Assembly (NCBI GenBank): GCA_014898425.1
Contig: RCSZ01000017.1
Location: 806,001 to 870,000 of the forward strand
Source: Botryotinia globosa
Taxonomy: Eukaryota; Ascomycota; Leotiomycetes; Helotiales; Sclerotiniaceae
Length of the DNA stretch: 64,000 nucleotides
Reading direction: 5' to 3'
Numbering within the stretch: the stretch's first letter is position 1; every line of letters starts with the position of its first letter. The notes beneath the pieces were generated by a model that did no database searches, had not been told where the DNA came from, and saw only the letters and a program-made list of their open reading frames with translations. The position numbers and the translations under genes were made by a program. Positions 13,261 through 25,728 of the stretch are shown one piece after another.

Positions 13261-13684
13261 GCTGTAAAGGGACATGAGATATTATTTAAAATGCCGTCAC
13301 CGGCGGGGGTTGGTAGTAATGAGCTTTAGATAATTTGAAGGACTGTCATGGAAGGATTCAATTCTTGACTTAGAATCTAAAGCTAAGGAGAGAAGGAGAG
13401 AATAGGAAGAGAGAAAGAGACCTCTAGACTATATATATCAAGAGGATCATGTGCTAGGACTAGTGCCTGGAGCAGGTGGCGAGAAAGGAAACTCGAAAGA
13501 GGACCGAATCGTCACAGTGTAACACCACGAAACCTATCTTTGATCGACCATAACTCCCACTTCAAGAGATTGATGAGTATATAATGGCCAAAATGTACTC
13601 TTCGAATTAGGGCGAATCGAATGATATCCAAAACCCTCGAAACCATTTTCTGAACTTAACCCCATATTCACTTAATCTAGGTTT
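13261..13684. other. Intergenic
   Basis: Purine-rich stretch around 13385-13425; otherwise nothing recognised between the gag relic and the end of the GST pseudogene. Confidence 0.5.
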
Positions 13685-15469
13685 CTACCCTCTCGTCGAT
13701 ACCCGCAAAGCCGAATTCTCCTCACTATCATAGAAATCCGAGATCCCTCTCTGAACCGCCGGTCTCTATCAGCAATACGAGCAATCCACTGTAGCAGATA
13801 TGGGAAACCCGCCGTCCCCTCATCGGTAAATCCTGCATACTTCCATGATCTGACCCACGGCCACGTTCCAATATCAGCAATGCTGTATTAGCCTTTTCCT
13901 GCTCCCGCGAGGTATTGACGTGAAATGGCTGTGTAATGTCATGAGAGACGAAGCTCGAGTACGTTGTAGATGCGGAGTGTCTCTGTTTTGAAACGTCAAA
14001 TGGCGTCTTTTTGTTGTGTTAGTTCCGCGAAGTATGTGTGAGTGAGAGAGTGTCTGTCTAGGGAAAATATGCACAGGGGATTTTTCAGGTGCGGATTTAC
14101 TGAAATGATTGTTCTGTCCTTGATTTGGTTGGCCTGATGCTTGCCAGAAAAAGAGCCATTGCACCGCTTCGCTATGCTGTATTCGGGTCAGAAGATCGAT
14201 GAAGATTCATCAGGAATAAGGGCTAGTTTGGATGTACAAATCCGCGCTGAATCCATTGAATATTCTATTCGTTTTGAAAACAGATTTTGAATTCATGTTT
14301 AAATGTTAAATCACGGATTCTATTGAATAATCTGTATTTTAATCAATTTAGTATATTTTGAGATAAGGAAGGGGTGAATTATTCTAAAATGATATTAAAT
14401 AATCTGTATTTTTTAATAAATTTATATAAAAAAATGAAAACATGGATTGAAAACAAGGATTAGAAAAAGTAGGTTTTATTGAATCCATTGAAATAATCCA
14501 TTTTTTTATAGATCTTTATAAGCTTTAAAATCTAAAGCTTTAATAAATAAAACCTAAAGTTATAGTAAATAAAGTTTAAAGTTATAGGTTTATTTTGAAT
14601 TAGAGTTTATAAATTTAAATGAAATTATCCCCATATTTGCTTATTCAATTATTCAAATGATAACAGCAAACTGAAAATTCGAATTATCCTATCTAATTTG
14701 TATATATATTATATTAATTTATATATATATTATATATATATTTTACTTCCTTTCATTTTGATAGATTTTATAATAGATTTGATATACAAATTATAAAATT
14801 ATAAATTAATAATCTACTCTTTTTGAAACGGATTGCTACTACTACAGAATCTGTCGTAGTATAAAGAGCGGATTATTTTAGCGGATTCAGTGTGGATTTT
14901 GTATCCAAACTAGCCCTAAGGTTCACGAAGATTGTCGTGTCAAATTTGATAAACCGGGTCAGAAACACATGCTTGAGGAATAGCCAAAGCCGAAAGGGTG
15001 TGAATCTGAAATCCATTACGAACTTCACGTTTATTGTCAAATCCAAAAACATTGTCCTTATCGAAATTATCGGAGAGATATAAAAGTTCTGCTGATAATT
15101 CCATGACCAGAAAGGGCCGCGTCAGCGTATTATCTAACAGCAGTGGAATCCGTCCTTCAAGCGATTAGTCAAACTCAATGGTCGTGAGCTTCAAAGCTGA
15201 AGTTAGTCATACCATTAGAATTCAAACGCAGAAACCAATCTTCCTTTTGTTCATCTGTTTCGAGATCAATTAAGCTAGTCGTCCATTCAAGGCCATAAAC
15301 ATCTTTCAGTTCTTCAAGCATTATTTGCACCTTTTTGCCGTTTGGTGTAGCTTCGGTGATTAGATGAAGGCCCTGTTATGGTGTCAGACATGGATGAGTA
15401 TATTCTCGAATATTAACTTACTGTTGCATGTTTTACTGCTTCTGGAGTACTATCAGTATAGAACTCCAT
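13685..15469 (-). pseudogene. Ure2-like glutathione S-transferase pseudogene
   Basis: Five exons can be followed on the minus strand: 15422-15469, 15213-15372, 15024-15154, 14075-14176 and 13685-14006. They give in order the thioredoxin-fold start (GLHLITEATPNGKKVQIMLE), NSNGRIPLLLDN, AELLYLSDNFDKDNVFGFD, then EAVQWLFFWQASG, GQNNHFSKSAPEK, LRIYNVLELRLS, YSIADIGTWPWVRSWK and QRGISDFYDSEEN. This is the order of Ure2p-type GSTs (glutathione conjugation or disulfide reduction, cytosolic). Introns of 49, 58 and 68 bp look normal; the third is 847 bp because it holds the MITE at 14220-14916. The gene is dead: one A is missing in the A-run at the end of exon 4, exon 5 has three in-frame stops (TGA, TGA, TAA), and a duplicated GA near 13762 shifts the frame again. 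The final TAG is at 13685-13687. Confidence 0.9.
14220..14916. mobile_element. PIF/Harbinger-like (Tourist-type) MITE
   Basis: A 697-bp AT-rich non-coding element with terminal inverted repeats of about 35 bp with few mismatches: it starts GGGCTAGTTTGGATGTACAA and ends (reverse complement) GGGCTAGTTTGGATACAAAA. It is flanked by the 3-bp direct repeat TAA (14217-14219 and 14917-14919). The GGGC..GTTTGG termini and the TAA/TTA target are the hallmarks of PIF/Harbinger-derived MITEs. It lies within intron 3 of the GST pseudogene. The interior has repeated AATAATCTGTATTTT motifs and no open frame. Confidence 0.85.
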
Positions 15470-15814
15470 CTTATTTGACGATTTCTCGATCACGAAGTTG
15501 AAATGGAAATCGATTGGGGAACCCAGGCTTTAAGTAGCTTGCTCACTTTGACATATACTGCTGAGTCAAATGAGGGGCTATACACTAATTATTCATGTAA
15601 GCTGCATGTCGCAATATTGCTGACAAATTTGTGATTTAAGCAATCTTGCGGTCATTTGGAATTGTATCAATTCTGGGAAATCTGGTCGATTGAATTTTAC
15701 TCTAAAGGCTATTCTAGAGTGGACAGTGGGCTGGCTTATATAGGCCAGTCACCACAAACAAACGGGGTCTGAATAAAGAACGCTACGCTACCTTGAGCTA
15801 ATTCAGGTCTCCAA
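15470..15814. other. Spacer between GST and sedolisin pseudogenes
   Basis: Former promoter region of the GST gene and 3' flank of the peptidase gene. No further gene seen. Confidence 0.5.
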
Positions 15815-17584
15815 TCAACCGACAAATTGTCTAACCATATACATTTTGTGATAAACATGTTCGAGATCATCATCAAACCCTTCTTCCCGAATTCGAAATC
15901 CAGGGGTGGACAATTCCAATAGATTTCCGAAATCCGGAGTACCTAAACCTGTTACTGGATTCCAATCGGGTGTAGCATTCCAAGAGGCATACGGTACGAT
16001 TTGACGACCATTTAAACTCCCCTCGAAGCGAAAATGACCATTACACCCTGTACTTCCTCCATGTAAAATGTCTCTCAAACTTTTCTTTCCAACACTATAA
16101 AGCCAAGGGTTCAAAAATCCAAAAGGTGGAAATTGCGAGGAAATGCGAGCGGCATTCAAAAGACCGATGATTCCAGCAAAGTTTGGGCCGCACAGCTGGC
16201 GCCATCTTCGAAAATCATGTGGCCGGCATCAGCGATGATATATCTGACTGATTGGGCGGACACATCTGGAAATGCACGCCCATGAGGGTCAAAAAGTCCC
16301 TTTTGTCGGTCGCCGAGTTGCGTCTGGAGAAAATCTTCTACTGCCACCTGTTGATACGATGGCCTAGGCCAAAGATCGAAAAAATAGCCAGAGGAAAGAT
16401 ATACTGCTTGCTCAGGGTCGATGTGACACACTCCACCGACTGACGTAACCCATGGGCAAGCAGCTGGGAATTACGGTGGGAAATGCGTGATGTTATAACT
16501 GTCGTTTTTCATACACGCTGTTCCTACGCCATTGTCCCCTGATGCGACCATGACTGAGGTACCACGAGTACCAAGCTGGGCTATCATGAAGCATGTCCGT
16601 GGGCTTACGATTTTGGCACCGTCTGTTCGTCTTCTCCATATGATACTGAAATCGTCGAAGGGAGCTCTTTATTTGGCAATCTTAGTAGTTATCTCAAGAG
16701 ATCTGTACATGGCTCGTTAGTTCCGTGTAGACTTGGATGTTTGTAGTCTGGAACGAGGGTTCTATGACTTGCTAAGCACGTCTCAAATACTAAGAGGGAA
16801 GAGTTTGTGATAAGTACTTACGCAAGTCCGGAGGTGATGAACTCGGTGACATGAACACCATTCGCCATACCTATGACGTACTGAATATCCAGATTTGCCT
16901 CGGTACTGCTCCCAGGACTTTGATCATTCGGAGCCCCGTTGATTGAAACTACCGTCATGTTTTGACCAAGAGCACCCGGTGTCAAATTTTCCTCGAAGAG
17001 AGCTAGATCAGAGTAGCGGGCAGACTCATTTAGAGAGCTCGCAACTCCGATCACAGTTCGGTCATTTATCTTGGCTTGGTAATGCACATTGTATATTGGT
17101 TTCAGACATTTCGGTGTTATTATGTTAATACAAAATGTCCTATTGAAATCAGGCGTCTGAATATGCTGATAGGTGTCCTGGAGTGCACTCTTGGGAAGAC
17201 AAAATAAGATATCGATACTCTGTGGACTCATCTGACCAAAGCGAGTGGTCGTCCGGATGACGTTGATGTGTGCAGCAACGTTCTTAGGGACTAAATACTG
17301 TAAAGTCCGTACCCTTTATGACCCACTTGACACTTCTCAATACCAAAAGAATGTATTATTGCGCATAGCTTCCACGGTTTGGACTAGGGTTGTGACCTGC
17401 AGCCAGTCACCCTTATCCGTGATGTTACCGCTAGGAATCCCTGCGTCGAGGAGCCAACTCCAAACTGTCGTCCAACTCTCCTCGTCGGCCTTGCGCATTG
17501 TCTCCACTCCATCGCGACTCATATGTTGTTCATAGAGTACATTATCTGGACTGAGATATTCAGTAGCGTTTGTTCAAAGATGTC
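15815..17584 (-). pseudogene. Sedolisin (S53, tripeptidyl-peptidase) pseudogene
   Basis: The minus strand carries the parts of a secreted acid S53 peptidase in order: prodomain pieces (LLNIS; GIPSGNITDKGDWLQVTTLV; RVRTLQYLVPKNVAAHINV; TTRFGQM), catalytic-domain start with ARYSDLALFEENLTPGALGQ and STEANLDIQYVIGMANGV, a 60-bp intron (16762-16821), [48 protein letters not shown] (the active-site Ser motif, usually GTS) and WNPVTGLGTPDF (calcium site). It is broken repeatedly: a 1-bp shift near 17550, stops in the prodomain (TGA, TAA), TAA and other stops around 16540-16700, TAA just before FPAACPW, and a 1-bp deletion at ~16185 after the Ser motif. Signal peptide and early prodomain are missing. 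It must once have been an extracellular protease. Confidence 0.9.
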
Positions 17585-19112
17585 CGTATTCTACGAAAGA
17601 AGAGCAATATGAAAGCGCAGAAGTTGCTGTGGATCAGGTGTGCTGAGTTGTTCTCATCCTTCAGTGTTTTACTATTTGATATATATTAAAATTCAATATA
17701 TTATACTACATACATAACTTACTGTCTATTTCTAGCAAAATCATTATAATATATTTTATTTAAATTAGAATTTTTCAATTTTAATAATATTCCAAACCCC
17801 TCCTCTTCAGCTTGAATATTTAGGCTCCATAGAGCCTTTAGTTTAAGTTAAGCTACAGGGCTTATCAAGCCAAATGAATCTTACATGGGGTGCACACCTC
17901 ACACCCCGCCTTCCAATCCCCACGATCCCCCCTCTCAATACCCAACAAGTTCAAACACAACATTTTCCCAATTTGTTATTCTTCATTTTCCGCTATTACT
18001 CACGCAATCTTCACATCGCACTATCCCATAACCTCAAGAAATAAATTATCTACATAACAGTCCATGCTCCTGAATCTACTATGTGATTCTCAACCTACAC
18101 ATTGAAACGCAAATCCACGTCTTTGCACTCTACTCTTTATTACATGTCTCAATTATTAACGTTCCGTCCTCGTAGAATTACGAGGCGCCTGGTCTATAAG
18201 ATTTTCCAAGCTTGGAGAAATGCACACTTCTGATTTTGAAAGATATAAGTGACAAGTAGCTGCGTGGAAAGATTTTAGCAAAGTGGAAGGGAGGACTGAA
18301 TCTGGATAATGGAAGTTACACAAAAGCGGGGTGTATAAGCGGACAAAAAGGGGTTGTATTCATACATGCATACATCATCACTTCTCTAGCACGTTAAATA
18401 TAAGATTACAACGTATCTCACATCACGCACATCAAAAATTTGATCGAAATATTTTATTCATCGATTTAACTATCCTACACTATCAAAAGAAAAAGCACAA
18501 ACCAAACCTAAACCGAAATAAACAAAACAGAATACATCATGGTCGTAGTCGTAGAAGTTCTCCATAACCTCTCGATATCATACATGTCCCAACTCTATTG
18601 TATCAAAAGAAACCATAAGAGCTTTATGTATGCCATCGAAGCTATCCTCTCGTTTAATATTCGCTATATCCATATTACTATGTACCGTACCGTATCGCCG
18701 TATCTAAACCTAAAACAAAAGAAAATTTTGTGCTGTGTAGAGCTGCCGAGTGCCGAGTGCGGGTTTGGTGTCATTATTTTTCATGAGAAATGTTCCCTGT
18801 TGGACGAAAGTGGCTGGGGGGAATTTTCGCGTGTGTTTTTTGTGAATTGAATCACTGCGTAAGTTGTGCTGAATTCGTATTATCTAGAAACAGTAATCGT
18901 ACATATTGAAAATTTGCGGTGGAAATTCTGTGTTTCTCAATATCGAGACTGAAAACTGGAGACTGAAAATTGTTGACGCCCGAGACAAAACATCGAGAAT
19001 ATTGTTTGGTACGCCAGTCTGAACTGGAACCTATGCGTGAGAAATAGCGCGAGGAAGCATGTCTAACACCAAGACGTAGTAGAAGCCCCCTCGATATCGA
19101 TTTGGAAACAGA
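17585..19112. other. Intergenic with AT-rich pocket
   Basis: An AT-rich stretch at about 17660-17800 marks where the 5' part of the peptidase gene ends abruptly. The remainder is normal composition without recognisable genes; the last several hundred bases are presumably the 3' flank of the next minus-strand gene. Confidence 0.5.
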
Positions 19113-21671
19113 CTATTTCCTGCTTGAGGTGGTGTCAAACTGCTTTGCACTACTCTTGGGAAGCCTCAACTCAAACGCAGCGTTCAAAGCTGATGGTCGG
19201 GATAGCGAAGTTGGTGTTTCGTCATCCTCGTCATCATCGTAGGGCTTCTTCAGCATACGCGGTGCCGCGCTGCTTGAATAGCGACGGTGGATAACCTTTG
19301 GCTTCTTCGCTGGACGATCATTTTCATCATCATATACATCATCAAACATGTGTACAAAGTTGTAGCTGGGAAGATCAAAAGCTCGCTTTGCCACTGGATT
19401 GAGTTCTTTGGTCTGCGCATTGTACATCGTTCCAGAACCCCTAGCACTTTTGCGTTTCTTGATTGGTGAATCGTCATCCTCATCTTGTTCGTCATCGATA
19501 GCCTGTGAAAAGCTGCGGTGGGGGCTGTGCGTGGCTTCCTTTGTGGGTTGACTGTTTGATTCCTTCTTCTCATCACCAGCAGCCTGCGAGAGTCGACGAG
19601 GACCTCTAAGCACGCCTCGTCCTCCTTTTCCGCCAAGTCCAGTGGCGTCATTGATTAACTTGAGAACATCGGGGTATTTTAAGGCTTGTGTTTCGGTTGC
19701 AGATCCTGTGCGACTATAACCTACGCGGTCGCTGCGACTAGTCTTGAGAGCTGTGAAATGACTAATTAGCTATCGTCTTTCAAGAATAAAGTGAATTCAT
19801 GATGATGGCCCGGAGCTTCCGCGCTTTAAGTCTTCAAACATACAACGGCATAAAAGAAAATTCGACTTACTTCTATCTTTCTTGCCATTCTTCGGTTCTC
19901 TCTCGACTCCTGGTGCCAACTTAGATCCCTTATTCTGCACAAAGCCATCGAATCTCTGTCTGAGACGATCTGCAATCTCATCCCAGTCAATCGTATGTCT
20001 GGTTTCACCAACCCTAATCGCATCTTTTACCTCCTCCATGAGTTTATCCTTTTCCAGCTGTGTCCATGGGATTCGTGTTTCGGCAATATTGCCATGGGTA
20101 CGCTTACGATTTTGAGCTCTAGCCTTGTTGAGCTTCTTGATATCGGCAGGATCATTCCAGTCAAATCCGGCAATTTGTGCGTATTGGCGGAGATCGACTT
20201 CTTCGGGATCATCGACATTTTGGCGGGTCAAATAGAACTTGCTAGGATCAGGGTTTCCGAGTTGTGCATTTGTGATATCCGTTCCTTCAACAAATCGCCA
20301 TGTAACATTGGCACGACCTGGCGTATTCTTCTTGACTTCTGGCAGCTTACGAAAGTAAGCTCCTTCAAGCTCTTCTTCGTCATCATTGCTATCGTAGAGC
20401 TCAACGTCAGAGGTCTCTTCGCTACAACGTGGTGTTGTGGGTGTCGAGTTACGACGAACTGAGAAATCCAATTGACCACGCGATCGCGTACTATTTTTTT
20501 TGGTTCCGGGAGCCAATGCAGCCGCGGGATACACATGCTTGTAGTATTCTTGAGCATAGCGAGGACTCCATTGTGGCGCACCTTTACCAGTGCTATGCGC
20601 TCCTTCCCTCAACCACCCTACGAAGTCGAACGTGAATTGAACATATCCTGGACCTCTGCTCTCGTTCCTATGGAGATGATCCATGAGTTGGCGAGCATCA
20701 GCTTCTTTACGCCCGTCGCGATTGTTTTCATAGTTGATTGCATCTTCCACGGTGAGCATTACTGGGATACCGGTGAATACTCGTGTTGAGATTCGAGTTT
20801 CTTGGATGGGGGGTGTCGCATTCTTTGCTTGAAAGTTCCAGTCTCCAGTTATCTGTGCGAAGTATTGGTCGTGGGTTAAATTTGGATTTTTCAATAACTC
20901 ATGGAGTGTATCAAACCATTTTGGTACTCGTTCACTCTCGCCTCCATTAGCTAAGGTTCGAAGCTCTTTGACCATATCTGCAATTCGATGAGCAACATCA
21001 TGCAGATTTGGGAAGTATTTGAAAGTTGCAACTAGACCAGGAATGGTGGCAATATCCTGTTCTATAATGCGAAACTCGACAAGCAGGGCAAGCAGGGCAA
21101 TTTCGTAGGGTTCGGTCAAGTTTCTTACACCATCTAGCAATGCACCTTGTGGGGGAACCTGGATTTTGTTGCCCTTTGTGTCAAGAGCCACTGGAAGGCT
21201 GTTTCTCCATGGCATTTCCATGCATCGACAGTTGAAACAAAATCTACCGATGAAGTGATTATAATAGAAAGGACACAACTGGTCGAGCTGCTGATTGGTA
21301 GTCTTTGGTGCATTTGGAGAATGAAAGCTACTAAGCGTTGTGTCGAGTGGCAGTTCTGATCCGTCTCTATGGTCGTTCGATCCTGGGGTCTTGTGGATAT
21401 TCTTCTCGCCGGCCGTGGCGGCATTCTTGGACTTACCACCACTAGCACCCGCAGTAATAAGACCCAAACTATTCTCTGGGCGTTCGGAAGGAGTCGCGGA
21501 TCTTTGCTGTTGGTCTCCGACTTTTGTGCTCTGAATTACAGAAGCTCGATCTTCTTCTTCATGAGAAGCAGCAGCGGCGCTGAGAACATCCAAGCCTCTG
21601 TGGAGAGGTGAATTCGGACGATTAGACATGCTATCTCCTCCGTTCTGTTTCATCTCTCGTATACTCTGCAT
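19113..21671 (-). CDS. Family member A: module protein with Myb-like domain
   Basis: Two exons (19871-21671 and 19113-19750) separated by a 120-bp intron with GTAAGT, GCTAAT branch and CAG. From the first ATG of the open frame (21671) the protein is 812 residues; an alternative start is the ATG at 21629 (MSNRPNSP). Residues ~132-158 hold a Cys/His cluster (CPFYYNHFIGRFCFNCRCM) that could bind zinc. Residues ~455-520 carry the module shared with genes B, C and D (ITNAQLGNPDPSKFYL ... FDWNDPADIKKLNKAR). Directly after comes a Myb/SANT-like segment (IPWTQLEKDKLMEEV ... IDWDEIADRLRQRF). The C-terminal part is basic/acidic and disordered, with several KKRK-type nuclear-signal candidates. A nuclear DNA- or chromatin-binding role is inferred. 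A long 5' leader intron (21708-22309) is likely. No family name recognised. Confidence 0.85.
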
Positions 21672-24039
21672 TATGTACACTCGTCTGTGTTCGGACTTGG
21701 ATTTTCGCTAAGGGTTCAAATGAATTAGTAAAATTGAGATTCTCAATCGGGTAATTCAGGTGAATATCTAGTTCTTAGAACTCATACAAAGAATAAATGA
21801 GACCTCTAGAGACTGTTCGCCGACGTAAATCAGATAATCTTGAGTTGGGAGAATGTGAAGAGTGATGTCACTGACAAGAAAATGCCAAGTGCGCACAAAA
21901 TTGAGTCAAGGATGAAAGGTGAAAATGTTTGTGCGAATTGGTTATGCAAGGGGGGCAGCAGATCTGATTGAAGATATGCAATAAAGGGTATTGGAGGTTC
22001 AAAGCACAAGCGCAAAAGGAAGTGGTGATATGCCAGAATGATTGGGAAGAATATGACCCAGAAAGAGTACACTGAACGACGAGACGAGGCTCTACATGCA
22101 AAAGCGAAGAGTGCTTGAGATACGTGCAACTTGGGAGAGTGATCTGTCTGCGAAAGTGTGAGGATAGAGAGCGGAGAAAATGTATTCTGCAGGAAGAGGA
22201 TTGCTTTTATGAGAAGTGTATCAATTCGCAAGAGTGAAGAATAATGATAGGCAAAGGAGTCAAGAAAGAGATAACATATAAAGAGCTGGAAAGGAATCGA
22301 TACACTTACTTAAGGTTGAATGTACTTTAGAAACTTCGAGGGTCTTCTCAGGAGAGATCAAGAAATCGTATCAAAGAGGTTGTCGCTGAAGAAGAGGTGA
22401 AAATCCAATCTTCAGAGAATAATGGCCAATTGTTGTTGTGAATATGGTGGAAAAGAGTTATGTGAGGTCGAAATGTTTATGTTGTGTGAGGATGGAAGAA
22501 GATGTTGTGAGAAAGAAATAATTCGAAAAAGATGAATATTCCGAATCCTTTTGTATCAAAGCTCGGTTAAAATCAAGCATCACCTCATCACCTTCTACCC
22601 CGCCATTGGTACGGCGGTTTCTATGTGAATATTACATATAGAAACAATTGTATTCCTGGGGAAAGTGAGGAGTGAATGTTATAGATGGTTGAGATGGCTG
22701 AGATGGTACAATTGTTTGTGTTTCTAGTGAATTTGAAAGAAATATTTAATATGTATTTGTCAATCTCACAGAATTGTAAGCGTTTCACTATAAAGACGAT
22801 TGTTTCCATACCGTGGTTTCTCTATCCTTTCTCTATCTAGGTATCTTAACATATGGATATTGTCTCTGTGAGGATGAATTCAGATGTTATCTTTTTCTTT
22901 CACATTTCGACTGTATATGGTATGTACATGGACACTCATGCTGGGTCTTCAGTTTCTTTAAGATGTTGAGATCATTGAAATGATTCATGTGAGCCTCTCT
23001 TTGTTTCTTGTCAATATCTTAGCTAATCAGTGCAATGTGTCTGTTGGAGGTTGAAGTATTTCAAACAGAATGTATTACAGATTTTGGCGTATCCTAAATC
23101 CTCATTCACGGAGATTTATCAAGCTACATCACTATTCCAAAGTCCAAGATGCATTTCAAGTGGAAGCTAAGTTCTATTCATATTCTATGGATGGAGGCAA
23201 TGGGAAGGAAGGGAACCATAAGTCAGAGCCAGTATCAATACCCGTCAGCTTGCTTAATTCTATCCTCGCATCATTTTTGTTTACGCGTGCTGGGATGTTC
23301 TTACCATTGGGCTCGTAGAAACAAACGGAATTATAGGAGGAGAAGTAATTATTTCGTCAAGCTTCCAAGCGAAAAGACCCTATCAGCCCCATACATTGTT
23401 AGAGGAGACTTAATTATCTAAGATAATATTAGAAGGAGAGGCGATATAGAGATTTGGCTCAAGTTCTCACGGAGCATTCATTACTTTATCTTATTCTGAG
23501 AATTAGCATCCAGTCGTACCCTCCGACCTTACATCCATAAGTGCACATATTCATCCATCCTTCTTTTTGCAGTCCACCATAGCCTCCTTACTTCATTGTT
23601 GGGGTGGAAGAGAGGATTTTTTCTTAGTATGGCTACCTTGTCTATTCATTGCAGCTCATAGAACTGGCAGGCCCTCATCTGATCATCAAGCTCTTTCATC
23701 ATTTTGAGCTCTATATATTGAAGATGCGTTTGTGATCCTAAATAGTTCTCAAAGCTAGCATCCATAGCATCATATGAATCACAAATAGTAAGAAGTATAA
23801 CTGGCATGCAAAGAAGCTTGATTCCTATCTCTATAAACTCCGGTAAACTCCGGTCTGTAAACAATCCAAACGCCGGGGAATTCATGGTATCAAAATAGAC
23901 AAATAAACCTTGCAGCACCATGATCCAAAGAGTACATCATCTCAAAAAACTGTCCCGTCCATGACATATCATTGTGATTCAACGCGTTCTTTTGTCAGTT
24001 AATGACTGACAAACGTTACTCGCAAAGTTTCTAGGTGTT
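21672..24039. promoter_or_regulatory. Upstream region of gene A; 3' flank of gene B
   Basis: A good donor (GTAAGT, complement of 22304-22309) and acceptor (CCCTTAG, ending at 21708) predict a ~600-bp intron in the 5' leader of gene A. From 22620 to 23640 I see no gene. A minus-strand open frame at 23646-23921 has a true ATG and could encode 91 residues (hydrophobic middle, MNSPAFGL...ELKMMKELDDQM), but nothing supports it beyond openness. Confidence 0.4.
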
Positions 24040-24849
24040 TTAGAAATGGATCAAGTCTCCACCATCCTCCTCATCACCAGGCGACCAGCTTCCGACGGAG
24101 GTGTCAACTGGTGAGCGTCTTCCATCAATTGTGACACTGAGGTGATCATCATTAGTAATTTGAAATCTCTCAATACTCAAGTTATGCGAAACTTACCGAG
24201 ATTTACCACTGGTCTGTGGGTTGGACTCTAGGGTATTGATTTCCCAGTGACGACGAGCCTTATTCAACCTATCGACGTGCTCTTTGTTATTCCAGTCAAA
24301 CTCATCAATATGCAAATCGATGCGTTTCTTTTCGATCTTGGTTGGGTCCCGAATATCGTATCGACGAAGGGCAAACTTGGAGTTGTCAGGTTGACCAAGC
24401 ACGGCAGGTGTCAGATCAGTATCTCCAGTGATAGCCCAAGCAACAAATGCATCCTGGATTGATCTGGCACTGAGCTTAGCCTGGCTAAAAGCCGGACTCA
24501 TCGGTGGAGACTTGCTCATACTTGGACTGCGGCGACGCTCTTCAGATTTCACATCGCGAGGTGTGATTTGAAGAGGACCAGATTTGACAGTCTTATCTAT
24601 CAAATTGACCCAGTCATCCTCCTCATCTTTGGCTTCTACGTCAGCTTTTTTGAAGTCCCCCGCCCTATAGGCGCTGTCTCTGCGGTGTCTCTTGTGGTCG
24701 CCAAAAAGACCAGCAGGAACGATCGCATCTGCCAGGTTGCAGAGAAAGTTTTCGCGGAGGAGAGCGGATTTTCCTTGGTGCCCTGGCTCTCCGAATGGAG
24801 GGAGGGGTGCCTTGGTAGGTGGAAGCTCTTGGTTCTTTTTCTGGGACAT
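24040..24849 (-). CDS. Family member B: short module protein
   Basis: Two exons (24197-24849 and 24040-24136) around a 60-bp intron (GTAAGT, ACTAAT branch, CTCAG); reading through the donor would give an immediate stop, so the splice matters. The product is 249 residues. Residues ~1-130 are polar and disordered with a repeated SP motif (SPSMSKSPPMSP). Residues ~135-199 are the shared module: WAITGDTDLTPAVLGQPDNS, then KFALRRYDIRDP, then FDWNNKEHVDRLNKARRHW. The closest relative in the window is gene A (LNKAR ending), but B lacks A's Cys cluster and Myb-like region. The tail is acidic (SPGDEEDGGDLIHF). A leader intron is also likely (donor at about 25040). Function unknown. Confidence 0.8.
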
Positions 24850-25728
24850 GTTGATCTAGTTTAGTTCTTTAGTACCGTTAGTGAATATAAATGGGTGTTT
24901 GCTGTTGAAAATGAACAGTATGGATGAGTGAAACTACTGGCTAGTTTTCAAGTAGATACCATGAAGCATATCAGTTGACAGCAGTGCCTCGATACTGAAC
25001 TCTGGGTAGATTTTCAAGTCTTTGGTAGTAGAATATACTTACAAGTTGATGTCCTGGATTAAGATAATTTCTGGATAGTAAACTTTTCGAAAGACAGTAT
25101 GTTTAAAGTAAAAATATGAAAGGATTGTATGAACTAGGCTGTGTGGTGCAAAGATTCGGCCTTGGAAGTCTTTTTGAAAGTAGTATATCTCAGGTTCTCG
25201 ATGTAAGAGTTCTCTGACAAAGTAAAGAAGTTCTCAGGTTGTAAGATCTTCTGTTTATATGGATGAATAAAGGTACGGCCATTTTGTTCTGAAACAACAT
25301 ACAGCTGGTCGGCAGGTCGACGACAGTATGCTCAGGGATTCATTATTCACAGCTGCTGTAGGAAACTAACTCGAACTAAATGTTATCCAATACAAACATT
25401 TTCTTCTTGAAATGAGTCAGGAAAGGATTTAGATAGGGTTATTTGTGGTGATTGCGGTTTCTAACATAATTCCATATTTGAAAGTAGGAAGAGATTGTTG
25501 TGATTGATTGAGATGACATCAGATAAATTTGATTAGTTCAATGGCTAACAAAGCTGGTACCTCTTTTTTTACAAGCAGCACTCTGGGTGAATACCAAAAA
25601 TATTTCTATAAGAATACCTAAGGAATTATCAATCAGATTCATCTTAGTTTACTCGCAGATTCACAATCTGTCTTTCATTGCATCCAAAGTGAAGAATTCG
25701 CAGAGCCATGTCGAATATCTCTTCTATC
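24850..25728. other. Upstream region of gene B
   Basis: Contains a possible leader intron donor (complement of CTTAC at ~25040). No other gene seen. Confidence 0.45.

Noticed and set aside
13874..14164. Independent 96-residue minus-strand gene
   Set aside because: Its first part is exon 4 of the GST pseudogene; the rest is intron and shifted frame.
19882..21611. Several plus-strand frames of up to 155 residues
   Set aside because: All antisense to gene A, no signal peptide, domain or splice logic.
21830..22231. 133-residue minus-strand frame with hydrophobic stretches
   Set aside because: Lies inside the predicted leader intron of gene A; composition follows the pyrimidine-rich strand.
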